From Sphingobacterium bovistauri (GTDB lineage Bacteria; Bacteroidota; Bacteroidia; Sphingobacteriales; Sphingobacteriaceae): a DNA stretch of 64,000 nt. Positions 6,897 to 16,106 of the stretch are shown here, in pieces (the first letter of the stretch is position 1; every line of letters starts with the position of its first letter). The stretch spans positions 62,001-126,000 of the forward strand of contig NZ_JADEYP010000004.1 of the NCBI RefSeq assembly GCF_020295405.1. Reading direction: 5' to 3'. Position numbers and translations under genes: made by a program. Below the pieces are notes generated by a model. It made no database searches and had not been told where the DNA came from. It saw nothing but the letters and a program-made list of their open reading frames with translations.

Positions 6897-8345
6897 ATGA
6901 TACAACAAGCAACTTTTGAAGCAGAGATCAAAAGTTATAAACACAAGCAAAATGCAGCTGTAAAGCTTATCAAAATTGTAAGCGATCTGTGGTTCAATCA
7001 TACGATAGAACTCATCTTTTTCCGCAACCAAATGGTGGATCGCCGTGTGAGCCAAATTCTCAATTTGCACGAAGAGTCTAAAGAACTTTCTGTTGAGCCT
7101 ATAAGTATTTTTGCGACACTACAAGTGGCTGAAACAATTCAAAATCTCAAGTTATCACCTTCACGTATTGATATCGGAAAATTAGCCTTGAAAATTCGCG
7201 AACAGGACATCGACGATGATCAGCTATTATATTTTATCAAAAATGAACTAATTTCTGCAAAAGAGCATAAATCATTCGAGCCACGTGATGTAGTTTTGTA
7301 TGGGTTTGGTCGTATCGGGCGTTTGTTAGCACGTGAGTTAATCACGAAGGCTGGGGCAGGACATCAATTGCGCCTACGTGCGATCGTAACTCGAGACCAA
7401 GTAAATCAGAAAACCTTGTTTAAGCGTGCGGCTTTATTACAGAATGATTCTATTCACGGAGAATTTGAAGGTACGGTAACAATTGATGAAGAAAAGGGTG
7501 CACTAGTTATCAATGGAGCGACAGTGTATATTATTTCTGCTAAAAGTCCAGAAGAAATTGATTATACACAGTTCAATATTCACAATGCGCTAATAATTGA
7601 TAATACAGGAGCTTTTCGTGATGACGAAGAATTAGCAAGACATTTAGTGTCCAAAGGTGCAAGTCAAGTGTTATTGACAGCTCCAGGAAAAGGTATTCCT
7701 AATATTGTTTATGGCGTGAATACGGATATGATCGATACAGAAAACAATATGATTTTTTCTGCAGCATCTTGTACAACCAATGCTATTTCCCCTGTTTTAG
7801 ATGTGATACACAGCCGTATTGGTATAAGTCAAGGACATATCGAAACTATACATTCTTATACTAATGACCAAAATTTGGTGGACAATATGCACAAAAAGTC
7901 TCGGAGAGGACGTGCTGCGGCATTAAATATGGTTATCACGGAGACAGGTGCAGGTTCGGCAGTATCAAAGGTTTTGCCAGAACTAGCAGGTAAACTTACA
8001 TCTAATGCTATCCGTGTACCCGTTCCTAATGGTTCTTTAGCAATTCTTAATTTACAGCTGAAGAAGAAAATATCATTGGACGAGGTTAATGCTTTAATAA
8101 GAGAAGCATCATTAGATGGGCATTTAATCGAACAGATTAAATTTTCAAATAACGATGAACTTGTTTCTTCAGATATTGTAGGCACTACAGCGGCATCAGT
8201 ATACGATGCACCAGCGACAATTGTCTCGCCAGACGGCAAGAATGCCGTATTGTACGTGTGGTATGATAATGAATATGGTTATACGCACCAAGTTATGCGA
8301 TTAGCTCGCCACGTAGCCGGTGTACGCCGCTATACATATTATTAA
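6897..8345 (+). CDS. Glyceraldehyde-3-phosphate dehydrogenase, long form
   Basis: The protein has 482 residues, about 150 more than standard GAPDH. Residues 1-130 are a mostly helical extension. The NAD-binding Rossmann start YGFGRIGR is at 135-142 and the catalytic motif SAASCTTNAISP has Cys292. It oxidises glyceraldehyde 3-phosphate with NAD(P) in central carbon metabolism. Long GAPDHs with this kind of N-terminal part are known in Bacteroidota and some proteobacteria; whether this one works in glycolysis or gluconeogenesis cannot be read from sequence. It is a single gene with its own promoter and terminator. Confidence 0.9.
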   Translation: MIQQATFEAEIKSYKHKQNAAVKLIKIVSDLWFNHTIELIFFRNQMVDRRVSQILNLHEESKELSVEPISIFATLQVAETIQNLKLSPSRIDIGKLALKIREQDIDDDQLLYFIKNELISAKEHKSFEPRDVVLYGFGRIGRLLARELITKAGAGHQLRLRAIVTRDQVNQKTLFKRAALLQNDSIHGEFEGTVTIDEEKGALVINGATVYIISAKSPEEIDYTQFNIHNALIIDNTGAFRDDEELARHLVSKGASQVLLTAPGKGIPNIVYGVNTDMIDTENNMIFSAASCTTNAISPVLDVIHSRIGISQGHIETIHSYTNDQNLVDNMHKKSRRGRAAALNMVITETGAGSAVSKVLPELAGKLTSNAIRVPVPNGSLAILNLQLKKKISLDEVNALIREASLDGHLIEQIKFSNNDELVSSDIVGTTAASVYDAPATIVSPDGKNAVLYVWYDNEYGYTHQVMRLARHVAGVRRYTYY

Positions 8346-8378
8346 CAGTTGTCCAATTTTCAATTTTTTAATATAATG

Positions 8379-8402
8379 AAAGCCATCTCTAGGGATGGCT
8401 TT
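8379..8402. terminator. Bidirectional terminator after GAPDH and the WG-repeat gene
   Basis: The stem AAAGCCATC with GATGGCTTT (9 bp, 6-nt loop) is followed by T residues. It lies between convergent genes and overlaps the end of the minus-strand gene. Confidence 0.75.
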
Positions 8403-9387
8403 TTAATCTTTTAAGTTCTTGTTCGGCTATTTTTCGAGTTTCAGGAAGAATATCAGTACGCAGTATTTCTATCAGTTTACTCATCATTGCTTCTCGCAAA
8501 GGAATTTTATTACTATAATAGTCTAATATATAACACTCCTTATTTACGGAATCAACAAAAATCTCCCCGTTGTAAGTCTGACTTTGATTTTTATCAAAAA
8601 CTGTCACCCTATGATATTTTCTATAGTTATTAGGTCTTTCAGTAATTTCTAACTGCACCGGTGAATAGATATATCGATATTGATTACTCTCGAATAAAAA
8701 TGATATTCCTACAATGTCGACATTAAATCTTGATAACATTTGGGTTTCTTCCTCTGAGTAAGAAAAAGGATAAGGATAATATTTTCCTTCATAAAAATAA
8801 TCTTTTGGGTGTCTCTTTGTATTACTTGGAAATACGCGTTTTCCTTTTTGATTAATAAGATACCTTAAAGTATCACCTGCTATACTCCAATGTTCGCCAC
8901 CCTCATCATACTTTCGATATAGGTTACCTTCAAATACTGTGGCATACCCATAGTGGAAAGGTGTCGCAAAACCCCAACATGCAGGAATAACTTTTTCACC
9001 GGAGCGATTTACAAAGCCAATTTTATTATTTTCAACAAACCTTCTTAAGCCCTCCTCCCAATAATCCATACCATTATCAAATGATTGTGCGGAATACAAA
9101 AACTCTCCATTTCGATTATAGACTGCTCCTGTGGGAATCGCTGGTGAGTTTTTAACACCTGCAAATGGTGCTCGAATGCCTTCAAAGTCAATAGTTTCAT
9201 CGGTTATCGATTTGGATTCATCGACATAAAGAAAGTATTGAACAGGAGTTATTAAAACTTGTCCTTTGTGATTTCTTACACCCACTTTAGTACTATCTTC
9301 ATTTGCATAGAAAAAGTACAAAGTATCCTGAGCTAGCACATAATTAAAGGCTAATAGAAGTGAAATTAAAACAAGAATGTGACGCAT
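8389..9387 (-). CDS. Secreted WG-repeat protein
   Basis: The 332-residue protein has a signal peptide (1-19, ending VLAQ). It carries WG-type repeat units such as KIGFVNRSGEKVIPACWGFATP around residues 135-155, with weaker ones at 33-45 and 175-190. WG repeats form beta-propeller-like or solenoid surfaces and are common in Bacteroidota exported proteins of unknown role. It follows waaA by 7 nt on the same strand and is probably cotranscribed with it. No function can be assigned. Confidence 0.75.
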   Translation of the reverse strand: MRHILVLISLLLAFNYVLAQDTLYFFYANEDSTKVGVRNHKGQVLITPVQYFLYVDESKSITDETIDFEGIRAPFAGVKNSPAIPTGAVYNRNGEFLYSAQSFDNGMDYWEEGLRRFVENNKIGFVNRSGEKVIPACWGFATPFHYGYATVFEGNLYRKYDEGGEHWSIAGDTLRYLINQKGKRVFPSNTKRHPKDYFYEGKYYPYPFSYSEEETQMLSRFNVDIVGISFLFESNQYRYIYSPVQLEITERPNNYRKYHRVTVFDKNQSQTYNGEIFVDSVNKECYILDYYSNKIPLREAMMSKLIEILRTDILPETRKIAEQELKRLKSHP

Positions 9388-9394
9388 ATGTTTA

Positions 9395-10639
9395 TCAATT
9401 TAACAATCTCTCTGTCTCCAGATATTTCATAATAATCTGTGTAGCGCCAGCGCGTTGTTGCACATATTTTTTGGCTGATTCACTGGCTTCTTTTAAGAAT
9501 TGTTCCTCTTGCAGGGAGTCAAATACCTGTTTTAGTTCTTCGTAATTAGAAATTGAAAATCCAGCTATTAAAGTAACTAAATCAATGGCCTCTTGATACT
9601 TTTCATATTTCGGACCAAAAATGATAGGTTTACCATAAGTAGCGGCCTCCAATGTGTTGTGTATTCCGACACCAAATCCTCCTCCAATATAGGTGATGTC
9701 CGCATAATAATACAACGATGATAGCATGCCAATATTGTCAACGATCAAAATTTTGCTGCTTTGGATTTGTTCCTCTGTATAGGATTCGAATTGTGAAAAC
9801 AACAATACATCACCAAATAGTTTAACTATATCGTCAATGTGTCCTTTATGTATCTCGTGTGGGGCTAGAATAAATTTCCATTGTGGATTATCATTCGCGA
9901 GTTGCTTCAATAGTTCTTCGTCAGGTTTCCAAGTACTACCAGTTACAATAATTTTATTTGCGCGACAAAATTTTTCTACTTGTGGAATAGTTTTGTGTTG
10001 GTTAGGCAACTCAACCACGCGATCAAAACGCGTATCGCCCGCTAGACCGGCCTTAGTGATATTAATCCATTTCAACATATGAACGGAATCCATGTTTTGT
10101 GCGAAAAAATAGGACACATGATGTAATATAGATCGAAAGAAGCCGCCGTAAGGTTTAAAGAAGATTTGATCCTCGCGAAATATAGCGGAAATCATAAGTA
10201 AGCGGATATCTCGTTTTTTGAGTTCTTTAAAGTAATGATACCAGTATTCATATTTGGTGAAAATCACAAATTTTGGTTGAATAATATCAATAAATGCTTT
10301 CGCATTTTTAGATGTATCTTCTGGTAAGTAAAAAACATAATCTGCGAGATTTGTATTCTTGCGGATCTCAAAACCAGAGGGTGAAAAAAATGTTAGTATT
10401 ATTTTTTCGTCAGGAAATTTAGTTTTTATCTGCTCTAAAACGGATCTTCCTTGCTCAAATTCTCCTAAAGAGGCAAAGTGAAACCAGATGTGTTTTTGCC
10501 CATGCTCAACCGTTTGACTGATGCGTTTCAAGATGTCTTTTCGACCATTTGTCCACAGTTTTGCTTTTGGATGAAATGGCGATATTAGGTGTAATACTAT
10601 ACCGTAAAGCCATATTCCAAGGTCGTATAATAATCGCAT
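9395..10639 (-). CDS. waaA: 3-deoxy-D-manno-octulosonic acid (Kdo) transferase
   Basis: This 414-residue GT30-family enzyme adds Kdo to lipid A precursor at the inner membrane. The N terminus has the membrane-anchor segment (LGIWLYGIVLHLISPF), followed by the conserved WFHFASLGEFEQ and a nucleotide-sugar half with GSTWKPDEE and GGGFGVGIHNTLEA. The length is typical. A TATCTTTG -7 element lies 27 nt upstream. It is the first gene of a two-gene unit with the WG-repeat protein, and divergent from galE. Confidence 0.92.
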   Translation of the reverse strand: MRLLYDLGIWLYGIVLHLISPFHPKAKLWTNGRKDILKRISQTVEHGQKHIWFHFASLGEFEQGRSVLEQIKTKFPDEKIILTFFSPSGFEIRKNTNLADYVFYLPEDTSKNAKAFIDIIQPKFVIFTKYEYWYHYFKELKKRDIRLLMISAIFREDQIFFKPYGGFFRSILHHVSYFFAQNMDSVHMLKWINITKAGLAGDTRFDRVVELPNQHKTIPQVEKFCRANKIIVTGSTWKPDEELLKQLANDNPQWKFILAPHEIHKGHIDDIVKLFGDVLLFSQFESYTEEQIQSSKILIVDNIGMLSSLYYYADITYIGGGFGVGIHNTLEAATYGKPIIFGPKYEKYQEAIDLVTLIAGFSISNYEELKQVFDSLQEEQFLKEASESAKKYVQQRAGATQIIMKYLETERLLN

Positions 10640-10665
10640 ATTGTTAAAATAATACTTATATTCGT

Positions 10666-10673
10666 CAAAGATA
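10666..10673 (-). promoter_or_regulatory. -7 promoter element of waaA
   Basis: The minus strand reads TATCTTTG, an exact TAnnTTTG match, about 27 nt before the waaA start. Confidence 0.5.
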
Positions 10674-10919
10674 AAGATATTAAACCTTTTCTAAACGTAG
10701 ACACAGTGCAAAATAGAGTTTGCAAACGCTTAAGCAAGGATGGAAAGGAAGATTGCGCCGAAGCTCAACTTAAGAACCTGTTTTTTACAACTATTTCAAG
10801 CTACATTCAACTGAAACATCACTACCAAGAATCTGTAAAAATTATTATGGGGATGGGTATGTTATGTACTTTGCGAACATTTTATAAGAAATCATATAAT
10901 AAATAGATATATAAACATT
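10674..10919. other. Divergent intergenic region between waaA and galE
   Basis: About 245 bp lie beyond the waaA promoter. A 66-codon frame at 10706-10906 is open but shows no protein-like signature. No clear galE promoter consensus was found. Confidence 0.4.
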
Positions 10920-11948
10920 ATGAGTAAAATTTTAGTAACGGGAGGAACAGGATACATAGGTTCGCATACTGTTGTTGAATTACACAATGCGGGATATACA
11001 CCTGTTATCATTGACAATTTATCTAATTCAAATATTCAAATTTTGGATCAAATTGAGAAAATCATTGGTGTGAAGCCGGAATTTCATCAATTCGATCTGT
11101 GTGATGTCACCAAAACTACAGCTTTTATCGAAGCGAATCCTGACATCAAAGGTATTATTCATTTTGCGGCTTCTAAAGCGGTAGGAGAGTCAGTATTAGA
11201 TCCATTAAAATATTACCATAACAACTTCTTTTCGCTAATCAACTTATTGAATAGCTACCGCGATAAACCAATCAACTTTGTTTTTTCGTCAAGTTGTACA
11301 GTTTATGGCGAGCCCGATTACTTGCCTGTAGATGAGGCAGCACCTGTAAAGAAAGCTACTTCACCTTACGGTAATACGAAGCAAATTGCGGAGGAGATCT
11401 TGGAAGAAACAGCTAATGCGTACGATAATTATAATATCATTGCTTTACGTTATTTCAACCCTGTAGGGGCACATGATTCTGCGCTCATTGGTGAATTGCC
11501 GAATGGCGTTCCTCAAAATTTGCTACCTTTCATTACGCAAACAGCAATTGGAAAGCGTGAAAAGTTAACCGTATTTGGAAATGATTTCGATACACCTGAT
11601 GGATTTTGTATTCGTGATTTTATACATGTTGTTGATTTGGCGAAAGCACATGTTGCTGCGATTAAATTGTTAGAAGCAGGAAATCCAGCTGGTAAATATG
11701 ATACTTTTAACGTCGGCACAGGGAATGGATATTCGGTTTTGGAAGCTATCAAAGCCTTTGAGAAAGTGTCAGGTCAACCTTTGAATTATGAAGTGGGACC
11801 TCGTAGAGAGGGTGATATTGTGAAGGTATATGGAGATGTGGTGAAGTCTACAGAAAAATTAGGTTGGAAAGCGGAGCTAGGTATTGAAGAAATGATGAGT
11901 TCAGCTTGGGCATGGGAAAAATATATTAAGGACAATCCTTTAGATTAG
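10920..11948 (+). CDS. galE: UDP-glucose 4-epimerase
   Basis: The 342-residue short-chain dehydrogenase-type epimerase has the NAD motif GGTGYIGSH at 8-16. The catalytic tyrosine motif YGNTK is near 150, and RYFNPVGAH near 180 is diagnostic for GalE. It interconverts UDP-glucose and UDP-galactose, supplying the sugar-nucleotide pool for LPS and polysaccharide. It is a single gene ended by a strong bidirectional terminator. Confidence 0.94.
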   Translation: MSKILVTGGTGYIGSHTVVELHNAGYTPVIIDNLSNSNIQILDQIEKIIGVKPEFHQFDLCDVTKTTAFIEANPDIKGIIHFAASKAVGESVLDPLKYYHNNFFSLINLLNSYRDKPINFVFSSSCTVYGEPDYLPVDEAAPVKKATSPYGNTKQIAEEILEETANAYDNYNIIALRYFNPVGAHDSALIGELPNGVPQNLLPFITQTAIGKREKLTVFGNDFDTPDGFCIRDFIHVVDLAKAHVAAIKLLEAGNPAGKYDTFNVGTGNGYSVLEAIKAFEKVSGQPLNYEVGPRREGDIVKVYGDVVKSTEKLGWKAELGIEEMMSSAWAWEKYIKDNPLD

Positions 11949-11958
11949 ATCGATAAAC

Positions 11959-11990
11959 AAAATAGCCTTGACAATTGTCAAGGCTATTTT
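11959..11990. terminator. Bidirectional terminator between galE and trhO
   Basis: A perfect 32-bp palindrome: the 14-bp arms AAAATAGCCTTGAC and its complement meet at AATT. A-runs and T-runs on both sides allow termination in both directions. Confidence 0.85.
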
Positions 11991-11991
11991 G

Positions 11992-12978
11992 TTATGCTTC
12001 TATTTTATTCCCTGTAGGGAAGTTTTTGTGTTTTCTTTTTGAAATTTTCTCGACATTAACTGGCTGAGGAACTTTCACATAATAACCAGTGCCATCGTAT
12101 TCTCTCTTGTCAGGAACAGATTGACATGCTGTTGAACAACATCCATCTAATTTAGAGCCACATTCGTCGCATTGTGTGAAATGCTCGTTACATTTTGCAT
12201 TAGCACAATTGATCATTTTGTTGGTCGTCGTACCACAGTTACGACAGGTAGAAATAATACTAGGGTTTACTGAATTGACAGGAACGGTAACACGATTATC
12301 AAAGACATAACAATCACCTTCAAAGTCTTTACCACCAGCTTCTTTACCGTATTTGATGATGCCGCCATGTAATTGATAAACATCTTCAAAACCCTCTTTT
12401 AATAATAGTGCAGATGCTTTTTCACATTTAATACCACCGGTACAATAAGTAAGGATTTTTTTGCCTTTCAGGTGTTCTAATTCTTTTACTTTCTCTGGGA
12501 ATTCACGGAAATTTTCGATATCTAAAGTAACGGCATTTTTGAAACGACCTACCGAATGCTCGTAATTTGAACGCACGTCCAAAATAACTACATCATCTTG
12601 GTCTTTCATTGCCATGAAATCTTTCGGCTCCAGATGTTTTCCCGTTTGTTTATTGGGATCGATAACTTTGGGATCGCGTAAACCAGAATGAACGATTTCC
12701 TCTTTATAACGACAGTGCATTTTTATGAATGAAAGTTCTTCAACATCATCAATCTTAAACTCCGTGTGATTGAATCTGCCATCTGCATATATAGCGTCCA
12801 TGTAAGCCTTACAGGCTTCTGGAGTACCCGATACAGTGCCATTCAATCCTTCGTCAGCTACGATGATACGTCCTACAAGGTTTAGCGATTTACAAAATTC
12901 TAAGTGATCTGCAGCAAACTGTTCTGCATTTTCGATAGGGCTGTAGCAATAGTACAGCAGAGTTTGATATTGTGCCAT
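11992..12978 (-). CDS. trhO: tRNA uridine(34) hydroxylase, rhodanese family
   Basis: The 328-residue protein matches TrhO (YceA), which makes 5-hydroxyuridine at the wobble position of tRNA in an oxygen-dependent manner. The N-terminal acylphosphatase-like part (residues 5-95) precedes the rhodanese domain (about 125-220) with active-site Cys179 in TYCTGGIKCEKAS. A cysteine-rich C-terminal segment (CRNCG, CDECG, CCSTAC, about 245-285) is the usual Rhodanese_C tail and probably binds metal. A TATCTTTG -7 element lies at 13032-13039, minus strand. It is a single gene convergent with galE. Confidence 0.92.
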   Translation of the reverse strand: MAQYQTLLYYCYSPIENAEQFAADHLEFCKSLNLVGRIIVADEGLNGTVSGTPEACKAYMDAIYADGRFNHTEFKIDDVEELSFIKMHCRYKEEIVHSGLRDPKVIDPNKQTGKHLEPKDFMAMKDQDDVVILDVRSNYEHSVGRFKNAVTLDIENFREFPEKVKELEHLKGKKILTYCTGGIKCEKASALLLKEGFEDVYQLHGGIIKYGKEAGGKDFEGDCYVFDNRVTVPVNSVNPSIISTCRNCGTTTNKMINCANAKCNEHFTQCDECGSKLDGCCSTACQSVPDKREYDGTGYYVKVPQPVNVEKISKRKHKNFPTGNKIEA

Positions 12979-13031
12979 ATATTCATTGATACCGCTGCAA
13001 ACGGCGTTTAATGTTAAAAAATAAATTGATG

Positions 13032-13039
13032 CAAAGATA
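13032..13039 (-). promoter_or_regulatory. -7 promoter element of trhO
   Basis: TATCTTTG on the minus strand, an exact consensus match. It lies about 55 nt before the start and inside the gap after the DUF3820 gene. Confidence 0.45.
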
Positions 13040-13070
13040 AGAAAAAGTATGCGACGAAAAATGAGCGCAA

Positions 13071-13310
13071 TTACTTTTTAATAAGTGGAGTCAATAAGTA
13101 CTCCAAACCGTTTAATTTGATTTCATATAAAGTCGCTAATTGTGTGCCTAATTTTCCTGGAGGAAATCCTTTTTTGTGAAACCATACTAAGTAAGGTTCT
13201 GGTAATCGACAAAGTAGCCAGCCTTGATATTTACCAAAAGGCATTTTTGTGTTTGCAAGTTCAATAAGTATTTCAGGATTAAAAAAATCGTTACTCTCTT
13301 GTTTTGCCAT
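13071..13310 (-). CDS. DUF3820 family small protein
   Basis: The 79-residue protein has the family core MPFGKYQGWLLCRLPEPYL and WFHKKGFPPGKLG. The family (PF12843) has a proposed quorum-sensing-regulated virulence link in Pseudomonas but no defined biochemical role. Its start overlaps the end of the upstream glycosyltransferase gene by 20 nt, so it is translationally coupled to the polysaccharide operon and is its last gene. The coupling may just be positional. Confidence 0.8.
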   Translation of the reverse strand: MAKQESNDFFNPEILIELANTKMPFGKYQGWLLCRLPEPYLVWFHKKGFPPGKLGTQLATLYEIKLNGLEYLLTPLIKK

Positions 13311-14043
13311 GTACGAGTCTGTGTTTGATAAGTCTTAAAGCGATAATACCATGATTGATCCAATTCTGAACTGTGCCATAATGTTTCTCGAAAATAGCAT
13401 AACGTTCTTTTAAACTTTGTTTATGTCGTTTTTGAGACATACCACCCACTAAATAACGCGCAACATAACAGTTGACATTTTGTGTAGTTTTGGCATTTTT
13501 AGCGGCACGAATTACCCAATCTACATCAGCACTGAGCTTGTATTGAAGGTCATAAGGTTCTGCAATGTCGCGTTTGACATAAATGGCTTGATGACACACA
13601 TTCATGCCATATTGAAAGGATTTCCAGTCAAAATGATTGGGTGCTTTATGACGGCGATCACCAACAATGTTTCGTCCTTCATCTACCAATTTTGTTTCAC
13701 CATAGATGATATCTGCACCATTTCCTTTATCCACGATCGTTTGGATGGTATTATTATCGTACAATTCGTCTCCGGAGTTCAGAAATAACACATAATCGCC
13801 AGTAGCTCTAGTTAAGCCCTTGTTCATGGCGTCGTAGATGCCACTATCTTTCTCTGAAACTAGTACATCTATACTTCCTCGGTATTTGTGAATAATATCT
13901 AAGGTACCATCAGTAGATGCACCATCGATAATAATATATTCAATGTTGGTATATGTCTGATTGATAACAGAAAGAATCGTATGTTCGATATCACGTACAT
14001 TGTTGTACACAATGGTGATTATGGATATTTTTGGCGACGTCAC
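13291..14043 (-). CDS. Glycosyltransferase family 2
   Basis: The 250-residue GT-A enzyme starts with SIITIVYNNVRDIEHTILS. It carries EYIIIDGASTDGT (residues 36-48) and the metal-binding acidic region around FLNSGDELYD (90-100). It transfers a sugar from a nucleotide donor during oligosaccharide assembly on the cytoplasmic side of the membrane. The donor cannot be told. It overlaps the DUF3820 gene and follows the previous glycosyltransferase by 5 nt. Confidence 0.88.
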   Translation of the reverse strand: MTSPKISIITIVYNNVRDIEHTILSVINQTYTNIEYIIIDGASTDGTLDIIHKYRGSIDVLVSEKDSGIYDAMNKGLTRATGDYVLFLNSGDELYDNNTIQTIVDKGNGADIIYGETKLVDEGRNIVGDRRHKAPNHFDWKSFQYGMNVCHQAIYVKRDIAEPYDLQYKLSADVDWVIRAAKNAKTTQNVNCYVARYLVGGMSQKRHKQSLKERYAIFEKHYGTVQNWINHGIIALRLIKHRLVHGKTRE

Positions 14044-14048
14044 TTTAA

Positions 14049-14957
14049 TTATTTTTTATTCCAATGCTTCTTTGCAAATCGTACGGCTCTAGCCCATAAT
14101 GAACCTTTGCGATGTTTGTAAAAATACTTAATTGCTTCGTAAGCTTCTTTATTTTCTACGATTTCTTTTGGAAAGAAGGTCACTGCGTGGGTCGCAAGTT
14201 CCACGTGATAGGCATTATCTGCATCTGAATGAGTGCCCGAACCATCTGTCCCCATGTTTTGAATTATCGATTGTCGTGGGTACAAAGTCAATCCATCGTT
14301 GTTAAACAATGTCAGATACCAACGAATAGCCCAAGAGTTGATCTTCCCAGCCTTAAAGTCTTGTACTTGTTTCCAAAAGTTTTCAGTGTGGTCAATACTA
14401 AATCTTTTAATTTTGTCTTTATCAAAATCAGCAATTAATTCGTCTATGTTTGCATTGTATTTGTTCCAAGCGCGAGCCCAAGTTGCCCACCCCCAACTAT
14501 TCGCTACGCGAAAGAAAAAAGTCTCAGCTAATTTGTCCGCATCTTTCACTGGATACATAAAGCCACTTATCTCCATGACTTTTTCTTCGTTTTCATAAGT
14601 ATCCAATGCATCATTAAAGAAGCGTAATCCTACTTTAGAAATTTGTAAATCATCCTCTAATACAATGACTTTGCCGTATCTTTCAATCACTTCTGAGACA
14701 CCGTTGATTACATTTTCAGCTAACCCAATATTACGTTCTCGTTCGATAATGGTAATATTTTTAAAGTTCCAAGGTTCTGCAATGATAGCGCGAACTTTAT
14801 TTACATCATCGACGGCATCTGCATTTTTCGCCCCATCTGAAAAAATGAATACATTAGATTCTTGAGCCAGATCAGCCTTTTCCAACGCTCCCAACATACG
14901 ACGTGTATGTTGTGGCCTATTGTAGGTAAATATGATGATGGGTGCTAGCATTGACAT
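14049..14957 (-). CDS. GT-A fold glycosyltransferase
   Basis: The 302-residue protein has the nucleotide-sugar fold start PIIIFTYNRPQHTRRML and the acidic motif VIVLEDDLQIS (about residues 95-105) that places the metal-binding Asp. SWGWATWARAWNKY near 155-170 is typical of Bacteroidota sugar transferases distantly related to GNT-I. It is the sixth gene of the polysaccharide operon. Substrate and linkage are unknown. Confidence 0.82.
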   Translation of the reverse strand: MSMLAPIIIFTYNRPQHTRRMLGALEKADLAQESNVFIFSDGAKNADAVDDVNKVRAIIAEPWNFKNITIIERERNIGLAENVINGVSEVIERYGKVIVLEDDLQISKVGLRFFNDALDTYENEEKVMEISGFMYPVKDADKLAETFFFRVANSWGWATWARAWNKYNANIDELIADFDKDKIKRFSIDHTENFWKQVQDFKAGKINSWAIRWYLTLFNNDGLTLYPRQSIIQNMGTDGSGTHSDADNAYHVELATHAVTFFPKEIVENKEAYEAIKYFYKHRKGSLWARAVRFAKKHWNKK

Positions 14958-14963
14958 GTGTTT

Positions 14964-16097
14964 CTAATCAGTGATCATTAAGTTATGCATCATTTCTGTA
15001 AATATTTTATCATTAAAGACTTTTTTATAACAGTCTTTGTTGTGCTGAATCTGATCATCGAATAATCCATCTAGATTGGATAGTTCATCGTATTCGTTTT
15101 CTAAAGAAAATACAATAAAGTCTCTTTTTCTTAACCACTGTAAAAGTGTATTTTCTTCTCGTAAAAAAACTTTTGTACCCATATTGATGAGTTGGAAAAT
15201 ATTGCCAGCAGCCTCCTGTCTTCGCATGCCGAATATTGCTATTTTCACGGTCGATAGTAGATTTTGATATTCATTTAGAGGCATAAAAGAACGCAAACTG
15301 GTTATGTCAGTTATAATGTTGTTTTTTGCATAAATCTCTATTTCATTTGCATAGTTTTCATTTCCATAACTAAGCGGTAGCAATAGGTTGTAATTGTTTT
15401 CTTTAAGTGGTAAGCTCTTTATTGAGTCCAATACAAAAGAATGATTACCTGTAATTGATGCAGAATGGTTAATCATTATCGTATTTGACTTTTGTGTCGT
15501 TGGGAAATTAGAGTCTCCTAAAGCATTTATATATACAAAGTTTTTATAGTTTGCGTTACTTTTTGTTTTTGATTTAAAGAGCTCATAATCAAACTCGTTC
15601 CAAAAGCAAAAAAAATCTAATCTCTTGAAGAAACGATCCATCCCTGCCTTGGGTGTCCAGCCAAACCAAAGCAAATACTTTATTGTTTTGACAATACTTT
15701 CTTTGACCGTTGTTTTCTGTATTGACTTATCATCAATGATATCATATTGATGGTACTTACTTAAATAGTCGTATAAATCGCCTCCATAGAATATCCAGTA
15801 TACTTTTAAAGTAGAATTTTGCGATAGGATCTTTGATGTGATTGAAGCCTTGAAGGTATCCAAATAATGGATGAAGAGATTTTTAACATTTTTCTCACCT
15901 ACAACTTCACGAATTTTGAGCACTAAATTCTTATCTCTGATATGAAAAATCAATATATCAGGATGTGATATGGTATATTTTGGTGTCTTATCGTTATAAA
16001 GTAATAGTATATAGATGTTTTGCTTAGGGAAGTAATTCTCAAATTGTTCTATACCACCATTGGTAAATTTGTCATCGTGAAAAATATGTAAATTCAT
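14964..16097 (-). CDS. WecF-like 4-acetamido-4,6-dideoxygalactose (Fuc4NAc) transferase
   Basis: The 377-residue protein begins MNLHIFHDDKFTNG, the start typical of the GT56/WecF family. It carries WIFYGGDLYD near 106-115 and ITSLRSFMPLNEYQ and KIAIFGMRRQEAAGN in the donor-binding half. WecF moves Fuc4NAc from the TDP sugar onto a lipid-linked acceptor in enterobacterial common antigen synthesis. The DegT aminotransferase and N-acyltransferase next to it would supply such an N-acyl amino sugar. The family call is fairly secure; the exact sugar is inferred. Confidence 0.75.
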   Translation of the reverse strand: MNLHIFHDDKFTNGGIEQFENYFPKQNIYILLLYNDKTPKYTISHPDILIFHIRDKNLVLKIREVVGEKNVKNLFIHYLDTFKASITSKILSQNSTLKVYWIFYGGDLYDYLSKYHQYDIIDDKSIQKTTVKESIVKTIKYLLWFGWTPKAGMDRFFKRLDFFCFWNEFDYELFKSKTKSNANYKNFVYINALGDSNFPTTQKSNTIMINHSASITGNHSFVLDSIKSLPLKENNYNLLLPLSYGNENYANEIEIYAKNNIITDITSLRSFMPLNEYQNLLSTVKIAIFGMRRQEAAGNIFQLINMGTKVFLREENTLLQWLRKRDFIVFSLENEYDELSNLDGLFDDQIQHNKDCYKKVFNDKIFTEMMHNLMITD

Positions 16098-16106
16098 TGC
16101 GTTGAA

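Noticed and set aside
10706..10906. 66-codon ORF before galE
   Set aside because: No family signature, no promoter and unusual composition; most likely chance.
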